DNA from: Akkermansiaceae bacterium
Lineage (GTDB): Bacteria; Verrucomicrobiota; Verrucomicrobiia; Verrucomicrobiales; Akkermansiaceae
Direction: 5' to 3'
Assembly: GCA_028822695.1 (NCBI GenBank)
Contig: JAPKDA010000001.1
Coordinates: 1 to 64,000, forward strand
DNA: 64,000 nt
In this document: positions 43,855 to 52,388 of the stretch, one piece after another
Numbering within the stretch: position 1 is the first letter of the stretch
Layout: every line of letters starts with the position of its first letter
Program-made: the position numbers and the translations under genes
Notes under the pieces: generated by a model
Told to the model about the DNA's origin: nothing
The model's database searches: none
The model's input: only the letters and a program-made list of their open reading frames with translations

Positions 43855-44901
43855 CTACCTTAGGGGGACGTGGACGGCGCGGAGGGAGCGGAGGGAGCGG
43901 GATTTGGGGGCGATGCGGATGGAGGGTTGGCCGATGTAGAGGAGGCGGGAGGCGCTATCGAGGAGGGCGTTGGATTCGGTGAGGAAGTCCATGCCGAGGA
44001 TGCCGTCGACGGAGCGGCCGTTGCTGTCGCGGAAGTGTTTGCGGACGGTGCTGAGGTCGGTGACGGCGACTTGGAATTCGGAGACGAGGAGGCTTCGGAA
44101 GCGAAGGTTCTCAATCCGCGCGACTGAGATGGGGGCGTGGTCGCCGGAGGCATCGATGATGTTGGTGCGGGTCTGGGTGCTGGGGATGCGGAGTCGACTG
44201 GCCGCGGCATGAGAGAGGACGGTGACTTCTGCGCCGGAATCGACGACCCAGGTGAGGCGGTTGCCATTCCAGGAGCTCTCGAGAATGAGGTGGGGAAGGC
44301 GTCCGGCGCGGGTGAGGGGAAGGGCATCGTAGCCGAGTCCGCGTTGGACGCCGAGAGGAAGAATGCCTTGGGGGGTATTGTTGGGGGAGGTTGGGCCCGG
44401 GAGCCAGAGTTGACCGGAGGGGATGTCGATGAGGGAGCCGAGGCCGCCGAGGGCATCGAGGCCCATTTGTCCATCGTAGCGGCTGGTGGCGGTATGGTGG
44501 CTGGTGGCGGGGGCGAGCATGAAGGCGAAGGGCGCGGCGCTGACTTGGCCGGCGGTGAGCATGCCCATGCCGACTTGGGAGGTGACGGGGCGGCCGAGGG
44601 CACCTCGGCTGATGACTTTGAGTTCCTTGCTGGGTTTGATGCCGGCGCGGAGGGCGATATCGAGATCGAGGTCAGTGCTGTTGGCACCGGAGTCGATGAG
44701 GAAGCGGACAGGGGTGGCGTTGACGTGGAAGCGACCCGAGTAGCGTTTGTCGCGGGAGGCGCGATCGAGTTTTAAGGGGGTGTAGCCGAGGCTGCGCAGG
44801 GTGGCGAGGCGGGAGGCGGGGGCGGGGCCACCGCTGGGGGTCGCGCAGTTGGCGAAGAGTAATGCGCAGAGGGGGAGAAGGAGGAGGTGGAGACTGCGCA
44901 T
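43855..44901 (-). CDS. Retropepsin-like aspartyl protease lipoprotein with two DSG domains
   Basis: The product is 348 aa from ATG 44899-44901. The signal peptide LLLLPLCALLFANC ends with a lipobox-like FANC. Two pepsin-like half domains are visible, each with a catalytic Asp: FLIDSGANSTDLD near residue 67 and WVVDSGAEVTVLS near 218, followed by GILGMDFL near 305 (a Gly-turn block). A single chain therefore carries both active-site Asp residues, unlike dimeric viral retropepsins. Exported versions are known in bacteria, but substrates are mostly unknown. A longer upstream frame is Ser/Pro-rich and overlaps tyrS, so it was rejected. Confidence 0.88.
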   Translation of the reverse strand: MRSLHLLLLPLCALLFANCATPSGGPAPASRLATLRSLGYTPLKLDRASRDKRYSGRFHVNATPVRFLIDSGANSTDLDLDIALRAGIKPSKELKVISRGALGRPVTSQVGMGMLTAGQVSAAPFAFMLAPATSHHTATSRYDGQMGLDALGGLGSLIDIPSGQLWLPGPTSPNNTPQGILPLGVQRGLGYDALPLTRAGRLPHLILESSWNGNRLTWVVDSGAEVTVLSHAAASRLRIPSTQTRTNIIDASGDHAPISVARIENLRFRSLLVSEFQVAVTDLSTVRKHFRDSNGRSVDGILGMDFLTESNALLDSASRLLYIGQPSIRIAPKSRSLRSLRAVHVPLR

Positions 44902-44950
44902 GGTGTTCAAGGGATCTAGGGGATACGCGGAGCTGGAGAACAAAGTGTCT

Positions 44951-46138
44951 CTAAATGAAGCGGACGGAGTGTTTTTTGGAGAGACGGAGGATTTGACCCG
45001 CGGTAGGGGCGATGCCGGCGCTGGGATCGGTGATCTTTTCGCCGTCGAGTTGGACTGCGCCAGCAGAGATGAACTGCTTGCGGAGGTCGCCATTGGATTT
45101 TTTGAGCCCGAAGGAGGTCTCAAAGACGTGGCTGACGAGGGTAAGGACGGTGGTGTCGGCGGGGAGGTCGGCGGTGGAGAGCTCGGGGAGCTCGGCGGAG
45201 GCGAGGTCGCGTTTGGAGAAGCGGGTTTCCCAATCGTCGCGGGCGGCTTTGGCATCCTCCTCGCTGTGGTAGCGGGCGGTGATTTTCGCGCCGAGTTGCT
45301 TTTTGGCCTCCATGGGGTGGAGGGCGGCGTCGCGTTGTTCGCCGAGGAGAAGGGTGTAGTAGCGGTCCATGAGCTCATCGGAGATGCTCATGATCTTGCC
45401 GAACATGTCGTTGGGTGCTTCGGAGACGCCGATGTAGTTGTTGTAGGATTTGGACATCTTCTTCACGCCGTCGAGTCCTTCGAGGAGGGGCATGGTCATG
45501 ACGATCTGCTGTGGCTGGCCCTCCTCCTTTTGGAGGTCGCGGCCGACGAGGATGTTGAAGAGTTGGTCGGTGCCGCCGATTTCGACGTCGGCGCGGACTT
45601 CGACGGAGTCCCAGCCTTGGACGATGGGGTATTGGATTTCGTGGAGGCGGACTTCCTGACCTTTTTCGATCCGCGATTTGAAATCCTCGCGCTGGAGCAT
45701 TTGCTGCATGGTGACGCGGGCGTTGAGGCGGAGGACGTCTTCGAAGGTCATCTTCCGGAACCAGTCACCGTTGAAGACGACCTCGGTTTTGTCCGGGTCG
45801 AGGACCTTGAAGGCCTGGGAGGTGTAGGTTTCGGCGTTGGCGAGGATGTCCTCGCGGGAAAGAGGGGGACGGGTGGTGGAGCGGCCGGAGGGGTCGCCGA
45901 TGCTGGCGGTGAAGTCGCCGATGATGAGGACGGCCTGGTGGCCGAGGAGTTGGAACTGGCGGAGTTTCTCCATGACCACGGTGTGGCCGAGGTGGATGTC
46001 GGGCGAGGTGGGGTCGACGCCGAGTTTGACGCGGAGGGGTCGGCCCTCGCGGAGCTTGTCGGCGAGTTCCTTTTCGGAAAGGACTTTGGCAGTGCCTGCG
46101 GTGAGGCGTTGGAGGGCATCGGTGACGGAGTCGCTCAT
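44951..46138 (-). CDS. tyrS: Tyrosyl-tRNA synthetase
   Basis: The product is 395 aa from ATG 46136-46138. Class-I signatures are visible: a HIGH-type block IHLGHT near residue 48 and KMSKS in GVKKMSKSYNN near 232. It has the TyrRS landmarks LIIGDFTASIGDPSGRS and EIGGTDQLFNILVGRDLQ, and ends in an S4-like RNA-binding domain (FISAGAVQLDGEKITDPSA). It charges tRNA-Tyr in the cytosol. Longer upstream frames run through low-complexity intergenic repeats, so the start at 46138 is preferred. The type without an insertion resembles the TyrRS2 (TyrZ-like) subgroup. Confidence 0.96.
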   Translation of the reverse strand: MSDSVTDALQRLTAGTAKVLSEKELADKLREGRPLRVKLGVDPTSPDIHLGHTVVMEKLRQFQLLGHQAVLIIGDFTASIGDPSGRSTTRPPLSREDILANAETYTSQAFKVLDPDKTEVVFNGDWFRKMTFEDVLRLNARVTMQQMLQREDFKSRIEKGQEVRLHEIQYPIVQGWDSVEVRADVEIGGTDQLFNILVGRDLQKEEGQPQQIVMTMPLLEGLDGVKKMSKSYNNYIGVSEAPNDMFGKIMSISDELMDRYYTLLLGEQRDAALHPMEAKKQLGAKITARYHSEEDAKAARDDWETRFSKRDLASAELPELSTADLPADTTVLTLVSHVFETSFGLKKSNGDLRKQFISAGAVQLDGEKITDPSAGIAPTAGQILRLSKKHSVRFI

Positions 46139-46468
46139 GAGTCGGCAGGAGCTTGGGGGGATGGGGGACGGGGAGCAAAGCGGAATTGTGGTTGGGGGGG
46201 GGATTTTTGGGGGTGGGTACTCTGGATGGCGGGGATTGGGTCCGCAGATTATGCAGATTTCCGCAGATTGGAGAGGAGGGGGAGACTGGGGTTGTGAGGT
46301 GGGGAGGGGGAGTTGACCGCTGATTTCACTGATTGGCTCTGAGTTGGGAAAGGAGAGGGACGTTGATCCGGTGCCGGGGCTTGGGCCTCCGCAAAGGGGT
46401 AAATTGGAGGCCTTGGATTGGGGGAATTCCGGGCTGCGCTGGGGGCGGAAATTGGGTATGAGTGGCGA
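46139..46468. repeat. Intergenic region with tandem repeats
   Basis: The 330 nt hold 'gcagattatgcagatttccgcagattg' (46243-46271, a CAGATT-cored tandem) and 'gaccgctgatttcactgattgg' (46314-46336), related to copies at 1641 and 54947. I see no gene. G-tracts dominate the rest. Confidence 0.6.
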
Positions 46469-47089
46469 ATGAGCGATGTTGATCAGGCCGCGATGTCCGC
46501 GGGACTGACGGGTGGACCCCCGATTTTGGAGCCCAAGCGGATCAAGGTTTTCGGGGTGATGCACATTGTGTTCGGGGGCCTGGGTCTGCTGATGTCGGTG
46601 GGTTCGGTGGTGATGATGCAGTTTCAAAGAGCGATTTTGGAGAAGACGCAGAGTGCGAGTGCGCCGGGGATGGAGGAGTACAACCGGGTTTCGTTAGATC
46701 TGATGGAGAAGATGAAGCCGATGACCTATCTCGGGCTCGTGTTCACGGTGATCCTCGGATCTCTCCTGCTGGTGGCCGGGATCAATCTGGTGAAGTCTCG
46801 GGCGAAGGGGGTGAAGCTGTCGAACATATATACCTATGTCTCGTTGGCGCTGAAGTTCGTGGGGTTGATCTTGTTTTTCGTGATGACCAAGCCGATTGTG
46901 GATGAGCTGATTGATCCCTTGATGACGGACGCCGACACTCTCATGAAGACGCAGCTCAACGTGCTGAAATACACCCAGCTGGCGACGGGGGTGCTGACCC
47001 CGGTGATTGGGGCGATTTATCCGATTTTGGTTCTGGCGCTCCTGAATAAGCCGATCGTGAAGAGGTTCTTCGCGGCGCAGGGCCAGTAG
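46469..47089 (+). CDS. Four-helix membrane protein, unknown family
   Basis: The product is 206 aa from ATG 46469. Hydrophobic segments near residues 30-50 (FGVMHIVFGGLGLLMSVGSVV), 85-105 (YLGLVFTVILGSLLLVAGI), 122-142 (YVSLALKFVGLILFFVM) and 175-195 (GVLTPVIGAIYPILVLALL) suggest four membrane helices with a cytoplasmic N-terminus. I do not recognise a named domain. Similar small membrane proteins are common in Verrucomicrobia. It is followed by tRNA-His after 67 nt. Confidence 0.75.
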   Translation: MSDVDQAAMSAGLTGGPPILEPKRIKVFGVMHIVFGGLGLLMSVGSVVMMQFQRAILEKTQSASAPGMEEYNRVSLDLMEKMKPMTYLGLVFTVILGSLLLVAGINLVKSRAKGVKLSNIYTYVSLALKFVGLILFFVMTKPIVDELIDPLMTDADTLMKTQLNVLKYTQLATGVLTPVIGAIYPILVLALLNKPIVKRFFAAQGQ

Positions 47090-47156
47090 GGGCCAAAGGG
47101 GTCGAATTCGGCCTTGAAATCGGGGAATCGGCGCTTAAAGTCCCGGCCTCGGAGAC

Positions 47157-47233
47157 GGTGGTCGTAGCTCAGTTGGTAGAGCCCCAGATTGTGATTCTGG
47201 TTGTCGCGGGTTCAAATCCCGTCGATCACCCCA
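47157..47233 (+). tRNA. tRNA-His (anticodon GTG), CCA encoded
   Basis: A full cloverleaf folds: acceptor GTGGTCG / CGATCAC (one G-T pair), D arm, anticodon stem CCAGA / TCTGG with loop TT-GTG-AT (anticodon 47191-47193), and T arm GCGGG-TTCAAAT-CCCGT. The extra 5' G (47157, G-1) opposite discriminator C73 (47230) is the tRNA-His identity mark. CCA is encoded at 47231-47233. The flanks GGAGACGGTGG and CCACCGTCTCC form an 11-bp outer inverted repeat. Confidence 0.97.
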
Positions 47234-47322
47234 CCGTCTCCGCCCCGAGATTGGGGCGTCCAGGAAGCCTTTTCCTGAAGGCGATGAGCGGTTAGGGTCC
47301 GTTTCGCAGGAGGTTCTTGAAC

Positions 47323-48006
47323 ATGGAGACGTTGGAAGAAAAGCTGGGTTACACTTTCGGGAATCGGAAGTTGCTGAGGCAGGCGTTGACGCATCCGAGT
47401 CAGACGGCGGAGTCGGCGAAAGGGAGCCAGGACAACCAGCGCTTGGAATTTTTGGGGGATGCGGTGGTGCAGTTGGTGTTGACGGAGTATTTGTTTCAGG
47501 CCCTGCCGGAGGATGCAGAAGGTCGCTTGACGCAGTTGCGGGCCAGTGTGGTGTCGCGCCGTGGGTTGGCGGAGTGTGCCCGGCGATTGGAGTTGGGTCA
47601 GTGGCTGCATCTGGGGAAGGGGGAGGAGAGCAATCAGGGGCGGGAGCGGGAGTCGAATTTGGCGGATGCCTTTGAGGCGTTGATGGGTGCCTTGCATTTG
47701 GACGGAGGGATTTCGAAGGTGCGGGAAGTCATGATGAAGGTGATCCAACCGTCGATCGATGAGGCGATGGAGGGTGATGATCTGAGCAATCCGAAGGGAA
47801 AATTGCAGGAGGTTCTGCAGGCGATGCACCGGGAGGGTCCGGTTTACCGTGTGGTTTCCGAGGAGGGGCCGGATCACTTGAAGCATTTTATCTCCGAGGT
47901 GGTGTGGCGCGGGAAGTCGTTGGGGATGGGGACCGGGTCGAGTAAGAAGAGTGCGGAGATGGCTGCGGCGGCGAAGGCTTTGGAGGATGAGGAGTGGAAG
48001 GGGTAG
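47323..48006 (+). CDS. rnc: Ribonuclease III
   Basis: The product is 227 aa, the normal size. The ATG at 47323 has AGGAGG 9 nt upstream; a TTG at 47317 is too close to it. The RNase III signature NQRLEFLGDAVVQLVLTEYL carries the catalytic Glu and Asp, and the second catalytic block is ESNLADAFEALMGALHLD. A double-stranded RNA binding domain follows (residues about 155-225: NPKGKLQEVLQAMH to GTGSSKKSAEMAAA). It processes rRNA precursors and other double-stranded RNA in the cytosol. It lies 90 nt after tRNA-His, possibly on the same transcript. Confidence 0.96.
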   Translation: METLEEKLGYTFGNRKLLRQALTHPSQTAESAKGSQDNQRLEFLGDAVVQLVLTEYLFQALPEDAEGRLTQLRASVVSRRGLAECARRLELGQWLHLGKGEESNQGRERESNLADAFEALMGALHLDGGISKVREVMMKVIQPSIDEAMEGDDLSNPKGKLQEVLQAMHREGPVYRVVSEEGPDHLKHFISEVVWRGKSLGMGTGSSKKSAEMAAAAKALEDEEWKG

Positions 48007-48186
48007 GGGATTTGGAGCCCGGAGAGAGAGAACCGTGGATGGATGTGAATTCACGCGAATGGGAATGGGTGGTATCGTTGGGTGGGCAGGCGGGGGTGGC
48101 CCTGGCGGATGGCGCGGAGCGACCGTCCCCGATCCGGGGGGAGAGAATGTGATCGTCGTGGGGGGTGGGGACGCTAGGGTTTGGAG
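48007..48186. repeat. Intergenic region with a single half of the 12515 inverted repeat
   Basis: GGCGCGGAGCGACCGTCCCC near 48111-48130 matches the 12667-12695 half. A 'gtgaattcacgcgaatggga' block lies near 48046-48065. Confidence 0.6.
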
Positions 48187-48966
48187 ATGAAAAACGGGCT
48201 CTTGATGTTGGTGGCGGGGTGCTTGATGGTGGGTGGAGTGATGGGAGAGGAGAAAGATTGGCGGGCGGTCTTTGAGGGGAAGGTTTTGGAGAAGGGCGAG
48301 AGGAAGCTGCCCTATCGCTTGGCGACCCTTGGAGAGGGCGAGAAGTTGCCCTTGGTGGTGTTTTTACACGGGGCTGGAGAGCGGGGGAGTGATAATGAGG
48401 CGCAGCTGAAGCACGGGGTGAAGGATCTCGTGGCGTGGTGCGAGAAAGAGAAGAAGGCGTGTCGCGTTCTTGCGCCGCAATGCGCCCGGGGAGTTTGGTG
48501 GTCCAATCTGGATGGGAACTTCAGGGGTGGGGGGGGCCTGACGATGAAAGCGGAGCCCGGTTGGGGGATGGCAATGGTGTTGGAGGTGGTCGATGGGATG
48601 GTGAAGGAGGGGAAGGTGGAGACGTCGCGGATTTACATCACGGGTTTGTCGATGGGGGGATTTGGGACGCTGGATGTGATCAGTCGGCGGCCGAAATTTT
48701 TTGCGGCGGCGATGCCGGTGTGCGGAGGTGGTGATCCGAAGCAGGCGGTGAAGTACAAGGATTTACCGTTATGGGTGTTTCACGGCGGGAAGGACAATAT
48801 CGTGCCCGCGAAGTTGTCGGAGGACATTGTGGAGGCGGTGAAGGCGGCGGGAGGGAAGCCGAAGCACCGGGTGTATCCGGAGGCGGGGCATGATTCGTGG
48901 ACGGCGACGTATTCGGATGGGGAGGTGTGGAAGTGGTTGTTCTCGCAGATTCGGAAGGATGGGTGA
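48187..48966 (+). CDS. Secreted alpha/beta-hydrolase (dienelactone-hydrolase/phospholipase-like)
   Basis: The product is 259 aa from ATG 48187 (a TTG at 48181 is an alternative). Signal peptide: LLMLVAGCLMVGGVMG. The alpha/beta-hydrolase catalytic parts are LPLVVFLHGAGERG (oxyanion region), the nucleophile elbow TGLSMGGFG (GxSxG), an acid at WVFHGGKDNIVP, and the histidine in YPEAGHDSW. This matches the phospholipase/carboxylesterase-like family often found with polysaccharide-degradation genes. The stop overlaps the next gene by 8 bp. Confidence 0.9.
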   Translation: MKNGLLMLVAGCLMVGGVMGEEKDWRAVFEGKVLEKGERKLPYRLATLGEGEKLPLVVFLHGAGERGSDNEAQLKHGVKDLVAWCEKEKKACRVLAPQCARGVWWSNLDGNFRGGGGLTMKAEPGWGMAMVLEVVDGMVKEGKVETSRIYITGLSMGGFGTLDVISRRPKFFAAAMPVCGGGDPKQAVKYKDLPLWVFHGGKDNIVPAKLSEDIVEAVKAAGGKPKHRVYPEAGHDSWTATYSDGEVWKWLFSQIRKDG

Positions 48967-49519
48967 GCGTTGTCATTTGGCGGAGCGGGAGGGCTGTCCG
49001 CATTTGCCGGAGGTGGAGAAAGTGTGGACGGCGCGGGACATGGCGGCGTGCCGGGATGATTACGGGCGGGGGTTTTATGTCGGGGCCTTGAAATTTGCGC
49101 AGTCGTTGTGGATGGAGGGGAAGCCGGCGCAGGCCTTGTTGCAGATGAACAAGGCGCTGATGGTGGATTTGAAGGGAGATGAGGAGGAGTTGTTAGAGTG
49201 GCCGCTGCCGTATGCGGCGAAGTGCTGGGTGATTGGGCATGCCGGGGAGGACGAGTTTTTGGGGAATCCGGTGAGGCACTATCAGCATTTAGCGACGCGG
49301 ATGAGTGGTCTCCGGGCGGAATTGCGGACGTGGCGGGCCTGGGCGTGTTTGCACTTGGCGGAGAAGGTGCTCGGGATGGAGGGGTTTCCGCGGGATGAGG
49401 AGCAGATTGAGGAGGGCGTGGTGGTGCCGGGGTTTGGGGAGGTTTTGGGGAAGTTGGGGGATTCGGGGTGGCGAGGGGAGAGGGAGTTAATTGAGGGGCT
49501 GGCTGGGCAGAAATCTTGA
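48959..49519 (+). CDS. Conserved-looking cytosolic hypothetical protein
   Basis: The product is 186 aa from ATG 48959, overlapping the esterase gene by 8 bp, which suggests coupled translation. The N-terminus has a Cys/His pattern (RCHLAEREGCPHLPE). The middle shows a TPR-like helix pair (GALKFAQSLWMEGKPAQALLQMNKAL). No signal peptide or membrane helix is seen. I do not recognise the family. Longer upstream frames are Arg/Gly-rich and overlap the esterase, so they are unlikely. Confidence 0.7.
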   Translation: MGERCHLAEREGCPHLPEVEKVWTARDMAACRDDYGRGFYVGALKFAQSLWMEGKPAQALLQMNKALMVDLKGDEEELLEWPLPYAAKCWVIGHAGEDEFLGNPVRHYQHLATRMSGLRAELRTWRAWACLHLAEKVLGMEGFPRDEEQIEEGVVVPGFGEVLGKLGDSGWRGERELIEGLAGQKS

Positions 49520-49544
49520 ATGACTCCACGAATTTTGTGGGTAT

Positions 49545-49640
49545 TGAAGGCGACCGGGACCCCTTCTTCGCAAAAGCGATGGAAGGGCAGGCCATCTTTT
49601 GCGAAAGGCTTCGGAGGGCAGGCAGGTCACGCCATAGGTT
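49545..49640. repeat. Intergenic repeat directly upstream of the VCBS gene
   Basis: GCGACCGGGACC is separated by about 70 nt from GGTCACGCCATAGG; together they look like a split copy of the GTGACCG...CGGTCACGCCAC module with another repeat (cttcgcaaaagcgatggaagggcagg) inserted in its loop. Confidence 0.5.
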
Positions 49641-49644
49641 TAAG

Positions 49645-50838
49645 ATGATGAAGACACTGAGTTTATTGTTGCCGGTTGGGTTGCTGTTCGTTTTGACGGC
49701 GGCGAAGGTGGTGGAGAGCAAGTCGCATCAGCGCTTGGTGTTGCACGACAAGGTGTTCACGGAGGGGGCGAGTTTTGGGGACATGAATGGGGATGGGAAT
49801 TTGGATTTGGTGGCGGGGCCGTTGTGGTTCGAGGGACCTGCGTTTGAGAAAGAGCATCGGTTTCGGGAAGGCGAGGGGACGGGGCCGAAGGGTTATGCGC
49901 ACAGTTCGTTTTTGAGTTGGGCCTTTGATGCGAACGGGGATGGGCGTTGCGACGTGTTCAATATTTCGCACACGGGGGTGTTTCACTTGGATTTGTATCT
50001 GCAGCCGGCGGAGCCGTCAGAGAAGTGGCCGATGCACCGGGTGGCGGAGGCGGTGGGGAATGAATCGCAGGGGATGGCAGACATCACCGGGGACGGGAAG
50101 TTGGAGTTTGTGGCGATGAAGGAGGGAAAGTTTGGATTCTTTACGGCGGACTGGTCGGCGGTTGAGAAGCCGTGGACGTTCCGTGCGATTTCGCCATCGC
50201 GGACGAAGTCACCGTATTACCATGGAATGGGAGTTGGGGATGTGAATGGGGACGGGCGGATGGATGTGTTGGAGAAGGAGGGTTGGTATGAGGGGCCGAA
50301 GGATCCGGTGAAGGGGGAGTGGGGGTTTCATCGGTTTCAGTTCTGTGAGAAGGGTGGAGCGCAGATGTTGGTCTACGACATCGATGGAGACGGGGACAAC
50401 GATGTGGTGACGAGTTTGGCGGCGCACGCTTGGGGACTGGCCTGGTTTGAGAATGTGGAGGTGGAGGGGAAGGTGACCTTTGCGAAGCACGAGTTGATGC
50501 CGACGGAGGACAAGCCGGGAGTGGGTGGAATCAAGTTCACGCAGACGCATGCGTTGGAATTGGGAGACTTCAACGGCGATGGATTGACTGACTTTGTGAC
50601 GGGTAAGCGTTACTGGGCGCACGACGGGAACGATACCGATGCGAAGAGTCCAGCGGTGATTTATTGGTTTGAGCTGAAGCGCGGGGAAGGCGGGGCGGAG
50701 TTTGTGCCGCACTTGCTGGATGATGATTCCGGGGTGGGGACGCAGGTGGCAGTGGCCGATGTGAATGGCGACGGGCTCAGCGATATCGGGATCGGGAACA
50801 AGAAGGGGGTGTTTGTGTTCCGGACGCGGGGGAAGTAG
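49645..50838 (+). CDS. Secreted VCBS/FG-GAP repeat protein
   Basis: The product is 397 aa from ATG 49645 (49648 equally possible). Upstream frame extension crosses a repeat element, so it is rejected. A signal peptide (LSLLLPVGLLFVLTAAKV) is followed by a seven-bladed propeller with Ca-binding DxDGDG loops: FGDMNGDGNLDL, FDANGDGRCDV, DITGDGKLEF, VGDVNGDGRMDV, YDIDGDGDNDV, GDFNGDGLTDF and ADVNGDGLSDI. That is seven loops, one per blade. Such proteins act as surface binding or adhesion modules. No enzymatic partner domain is present. Confidence 0.93.
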   Translation: MMKTLSLLLPVGLLFVLTAAKVVESKSHQRLVLHDKVFTEGASFGDMNGDGNLDLVAGPLWFEGPAFEKEHRFREGEGTGPKGYAHSSFLSWAFDANGDGRCDVFNISHTGVFHLDLYLQPAEPSEKWPMHRVAEAVGNESQGMADITGDGKLEFVAMKEGKFGFFTADWSAVEKPWTFRAISPSRTKSPYYHGMGVGDVNGDGRMDVLEKEGWYEGPKDPVKGEWGFHRFQFCEKGGAQMLVYDIDGDGDNDVVTSLAAHAWGLAWFENVEVEGKVTFAKHELMPTEDKPGVGGIKFTQTHALELGDFNGDGLTDFVTGKRYWAHDGNDTDAKSPAVIYWFELKRGEGGAEFVPHLLDDDSGVGTQVAVADVNGDGLSDIGIGNKKGVFVFRTRGK

Positions 50839-51176
50839 GAGAGTCCACGCCGCGAGAGAACGGAGCGGAGCGGTTGACGGCGAACTGCCGGTTGACGAAG
50901 AGGGTGACGAAGGAAGGGATTGTGCGGGAGGGACGGATGGACAGTAAGGATGGTCGGGCGTTCAAGATGGAATTTTCGCGGAAGAGGGCGGAGGGGAAGG
51001 CGCCGGCGAAGAAGAAAGGTGATGGGTCGCTGAATGGGCAGAGGACGGGGGCTCCGGCGCATGGGACGGAGTAGTCTTGCGATGGAAGTTGGTTGAGGGA
51101 GGGAGGGAGGAGGGCTGATTGTTGCGGTTGAACCTCCGAAAGCACGCAGTGCTTCCGCTACGGGAGGGGGGAAAGA
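50839..51176. other. Intergenic stretch with no supported gene
   Basis: A 66-codon Lys/Arg-rich open frame (50874-51074, from TTG) has no ribosome site and no known similarity. After it lies a hairpin AGCAC-gca-GTGCT with the flank CGCTACGGGAGG (51135-51167), a member of the repeat family at 36678. Confidence 0.5.
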
Positions 51177-51204
51177 AAAAGCCCGGGACTTGCGTCCCGG
51201 GCTT
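51177..51204. terminator. Bidirectional terminator
   Basis: A perfect 12-bp stem AAAGCCCGGGAC-ttgc-GTCCCGGGCTTT between two converging genes, with A-runs on the left and TTTAAAG on the right. Confidence 0.85.
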
Positions 51205-51223
51205 TAAAGAAAGACAGCGGCGA

Positions 51224-51262
51224 GACGCCACTGGCACGGCCTGGGGCAGGATGCCCCAGGCA
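51224..51262. repeat. Hairpin repeat TGGGGC-aggat-GCCCCA
   Basis: Same family as 38861-38899, flanked by GCCACTGGCACGGCC and GGCAC, at the 3' end of the ThuA gene. Confidence 0.75.
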
Positions 51263-51269
51263 CTTGTGA

Positions 51270-52148
51270 TTATGGAGCGGGGACGGGGGTGACTTTGTCG
51301 GCGGTGGGGAAGTCGGCGGGGACTTCGGCGGTTTTAACGACTTTTCCGGTGACGGCCCACTCGGTGCCGCGTTGGAGGAGTTCGTAGAATCCGCGGCAGC
51401 GCATGGCCTCGACGTCGTGACCCATGGGGCTGTGGAAGACGCGGCCTTTGCCGTAACTGATGGTGAGGAGCATGGGTTCGTTGCGCTTGGTCTGTGGAGA
51501 CATCGCGGTGCCCTGGACTTCGACGTTTTTGGCGGGGCCGCAGAGTTTGCAGTAGAGTTCGTCTTTGGCGTGGAGCCATTTGGCGGGGAGTCCTTTGGTG
51601 ATGGGGTGTTCGGTGTCGATGTGTTCGACGAGGAAGGGGGAGCGGGGGCCGTGGCTGCCACAGCCGCCTTCGGTGGTGTCGTCACGAACGATCTTGCCGT
51701 CCACGGCGTGGAGCCAGGTGCCGTCCTTGGAGAGCTTCCGTCCGCCCCAACCGCCGACAGCGATCATTTCGTTATATTCCTTCCACTTGCCGAATGAATT
51801 GTCAGCGGCGTGAATGACGACAAGGGCTCCGCCGCCTTTAACGTATTTGTCGAAGTTCTCTTGTTCAGCTTTGGGCCACATTTCACCGTTGTAGTTGGTG
51901 AGGACGGCGTCGTAATTGGCGAACTCGGGCTTCCAGCTCTCCCATGCCTCGGGCTTGGCGCCTCTGGGTGGGGTGGTGGAGACGGCCACCGTGAAGACGC
52001 CGTTTTCTTCAAGGGCTTCCTTGAGGACGGGGGTGGTCTGTTGCCACTTGTGGTTGTTTTGTCCATCGAGGATGAGGACGGAAATTTTATCCTGCGCCAT
52101 GGCGAAGGCCGGGAGCAGGGCGAGGGTGATGATAATGTTGGTTTTCAT
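51270..52148 (-). CDS. Secreted ThuA-domain protein
   Basis: The product is 292 aa with a signal peptide (IIITLALLPAFAMA). ThuA-like glutamine-amidotransferase-fold blocks are visible: ISVLILDGQNNHKWQQTTP, YDAVLTNYNGEMW, YVKGGGALVVIHAADNSF, DTEHPITKGLP and LTISYGKGRVFHSPMGHD. ThuA domains are linked to sugar (trehalose/3-keto-sugar) use. The export signal places it in the periplasm. It converges on the VCBS gene and the terminator at 51177. Confidence 0.95.
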   Translation of the reverse strand: MKTNIIITLALLPAFAMAQDKISVLILDGQNNHKWQQTTPVLKEALEENGVFTVAVSTTPPRGAKPEAWESWKPEFANYDAVLTNYNGEMWPKAEQENFDKYVKGGGALVVIHAADNSFGKWKEYNEMIAVGGWGGRKLSKDGTWLHAVDGKIVRDDTTEGGCGSHGPRSPFLVEHIDTEHPITKGLPAKWLHAKDELYCKLCGPAKNVEVQGTAMSPQTKRNEPMLLTISYGKGRVFHSPMGHDVEAMRCRGFYELLQRGTEWAVTGKVVKTAEVPADFPTADKVTPVPAP

Positions 52149-52388
52149 GATTTGGTTGGTATGGAGAGTGAAGTGCTGCGGCCGCAGCAGCTACGGATTG
52201 AGTCTGGGGGCGGAAAAGCCCTGTTGGCGAATTTTTTTCAGGAGAGATTGGAGTTCTTTAACTGGGAGAGAGAGGGGAGAGGGATCATGTTGGGTGGAAT
52301 AGAACGGTGAGGAAGCGAGGGACTTATCAGGGAGGAGGCGAAACGTGAAAGAACTTGTCCCGGGGGAGGGTTTTAGGAGGCGGTGAAG

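Noticed and set aside
50874-51074. 66-codon Lys-rich frame
   Set aside because: TTG start, no ribosome site, no recognised similarity.
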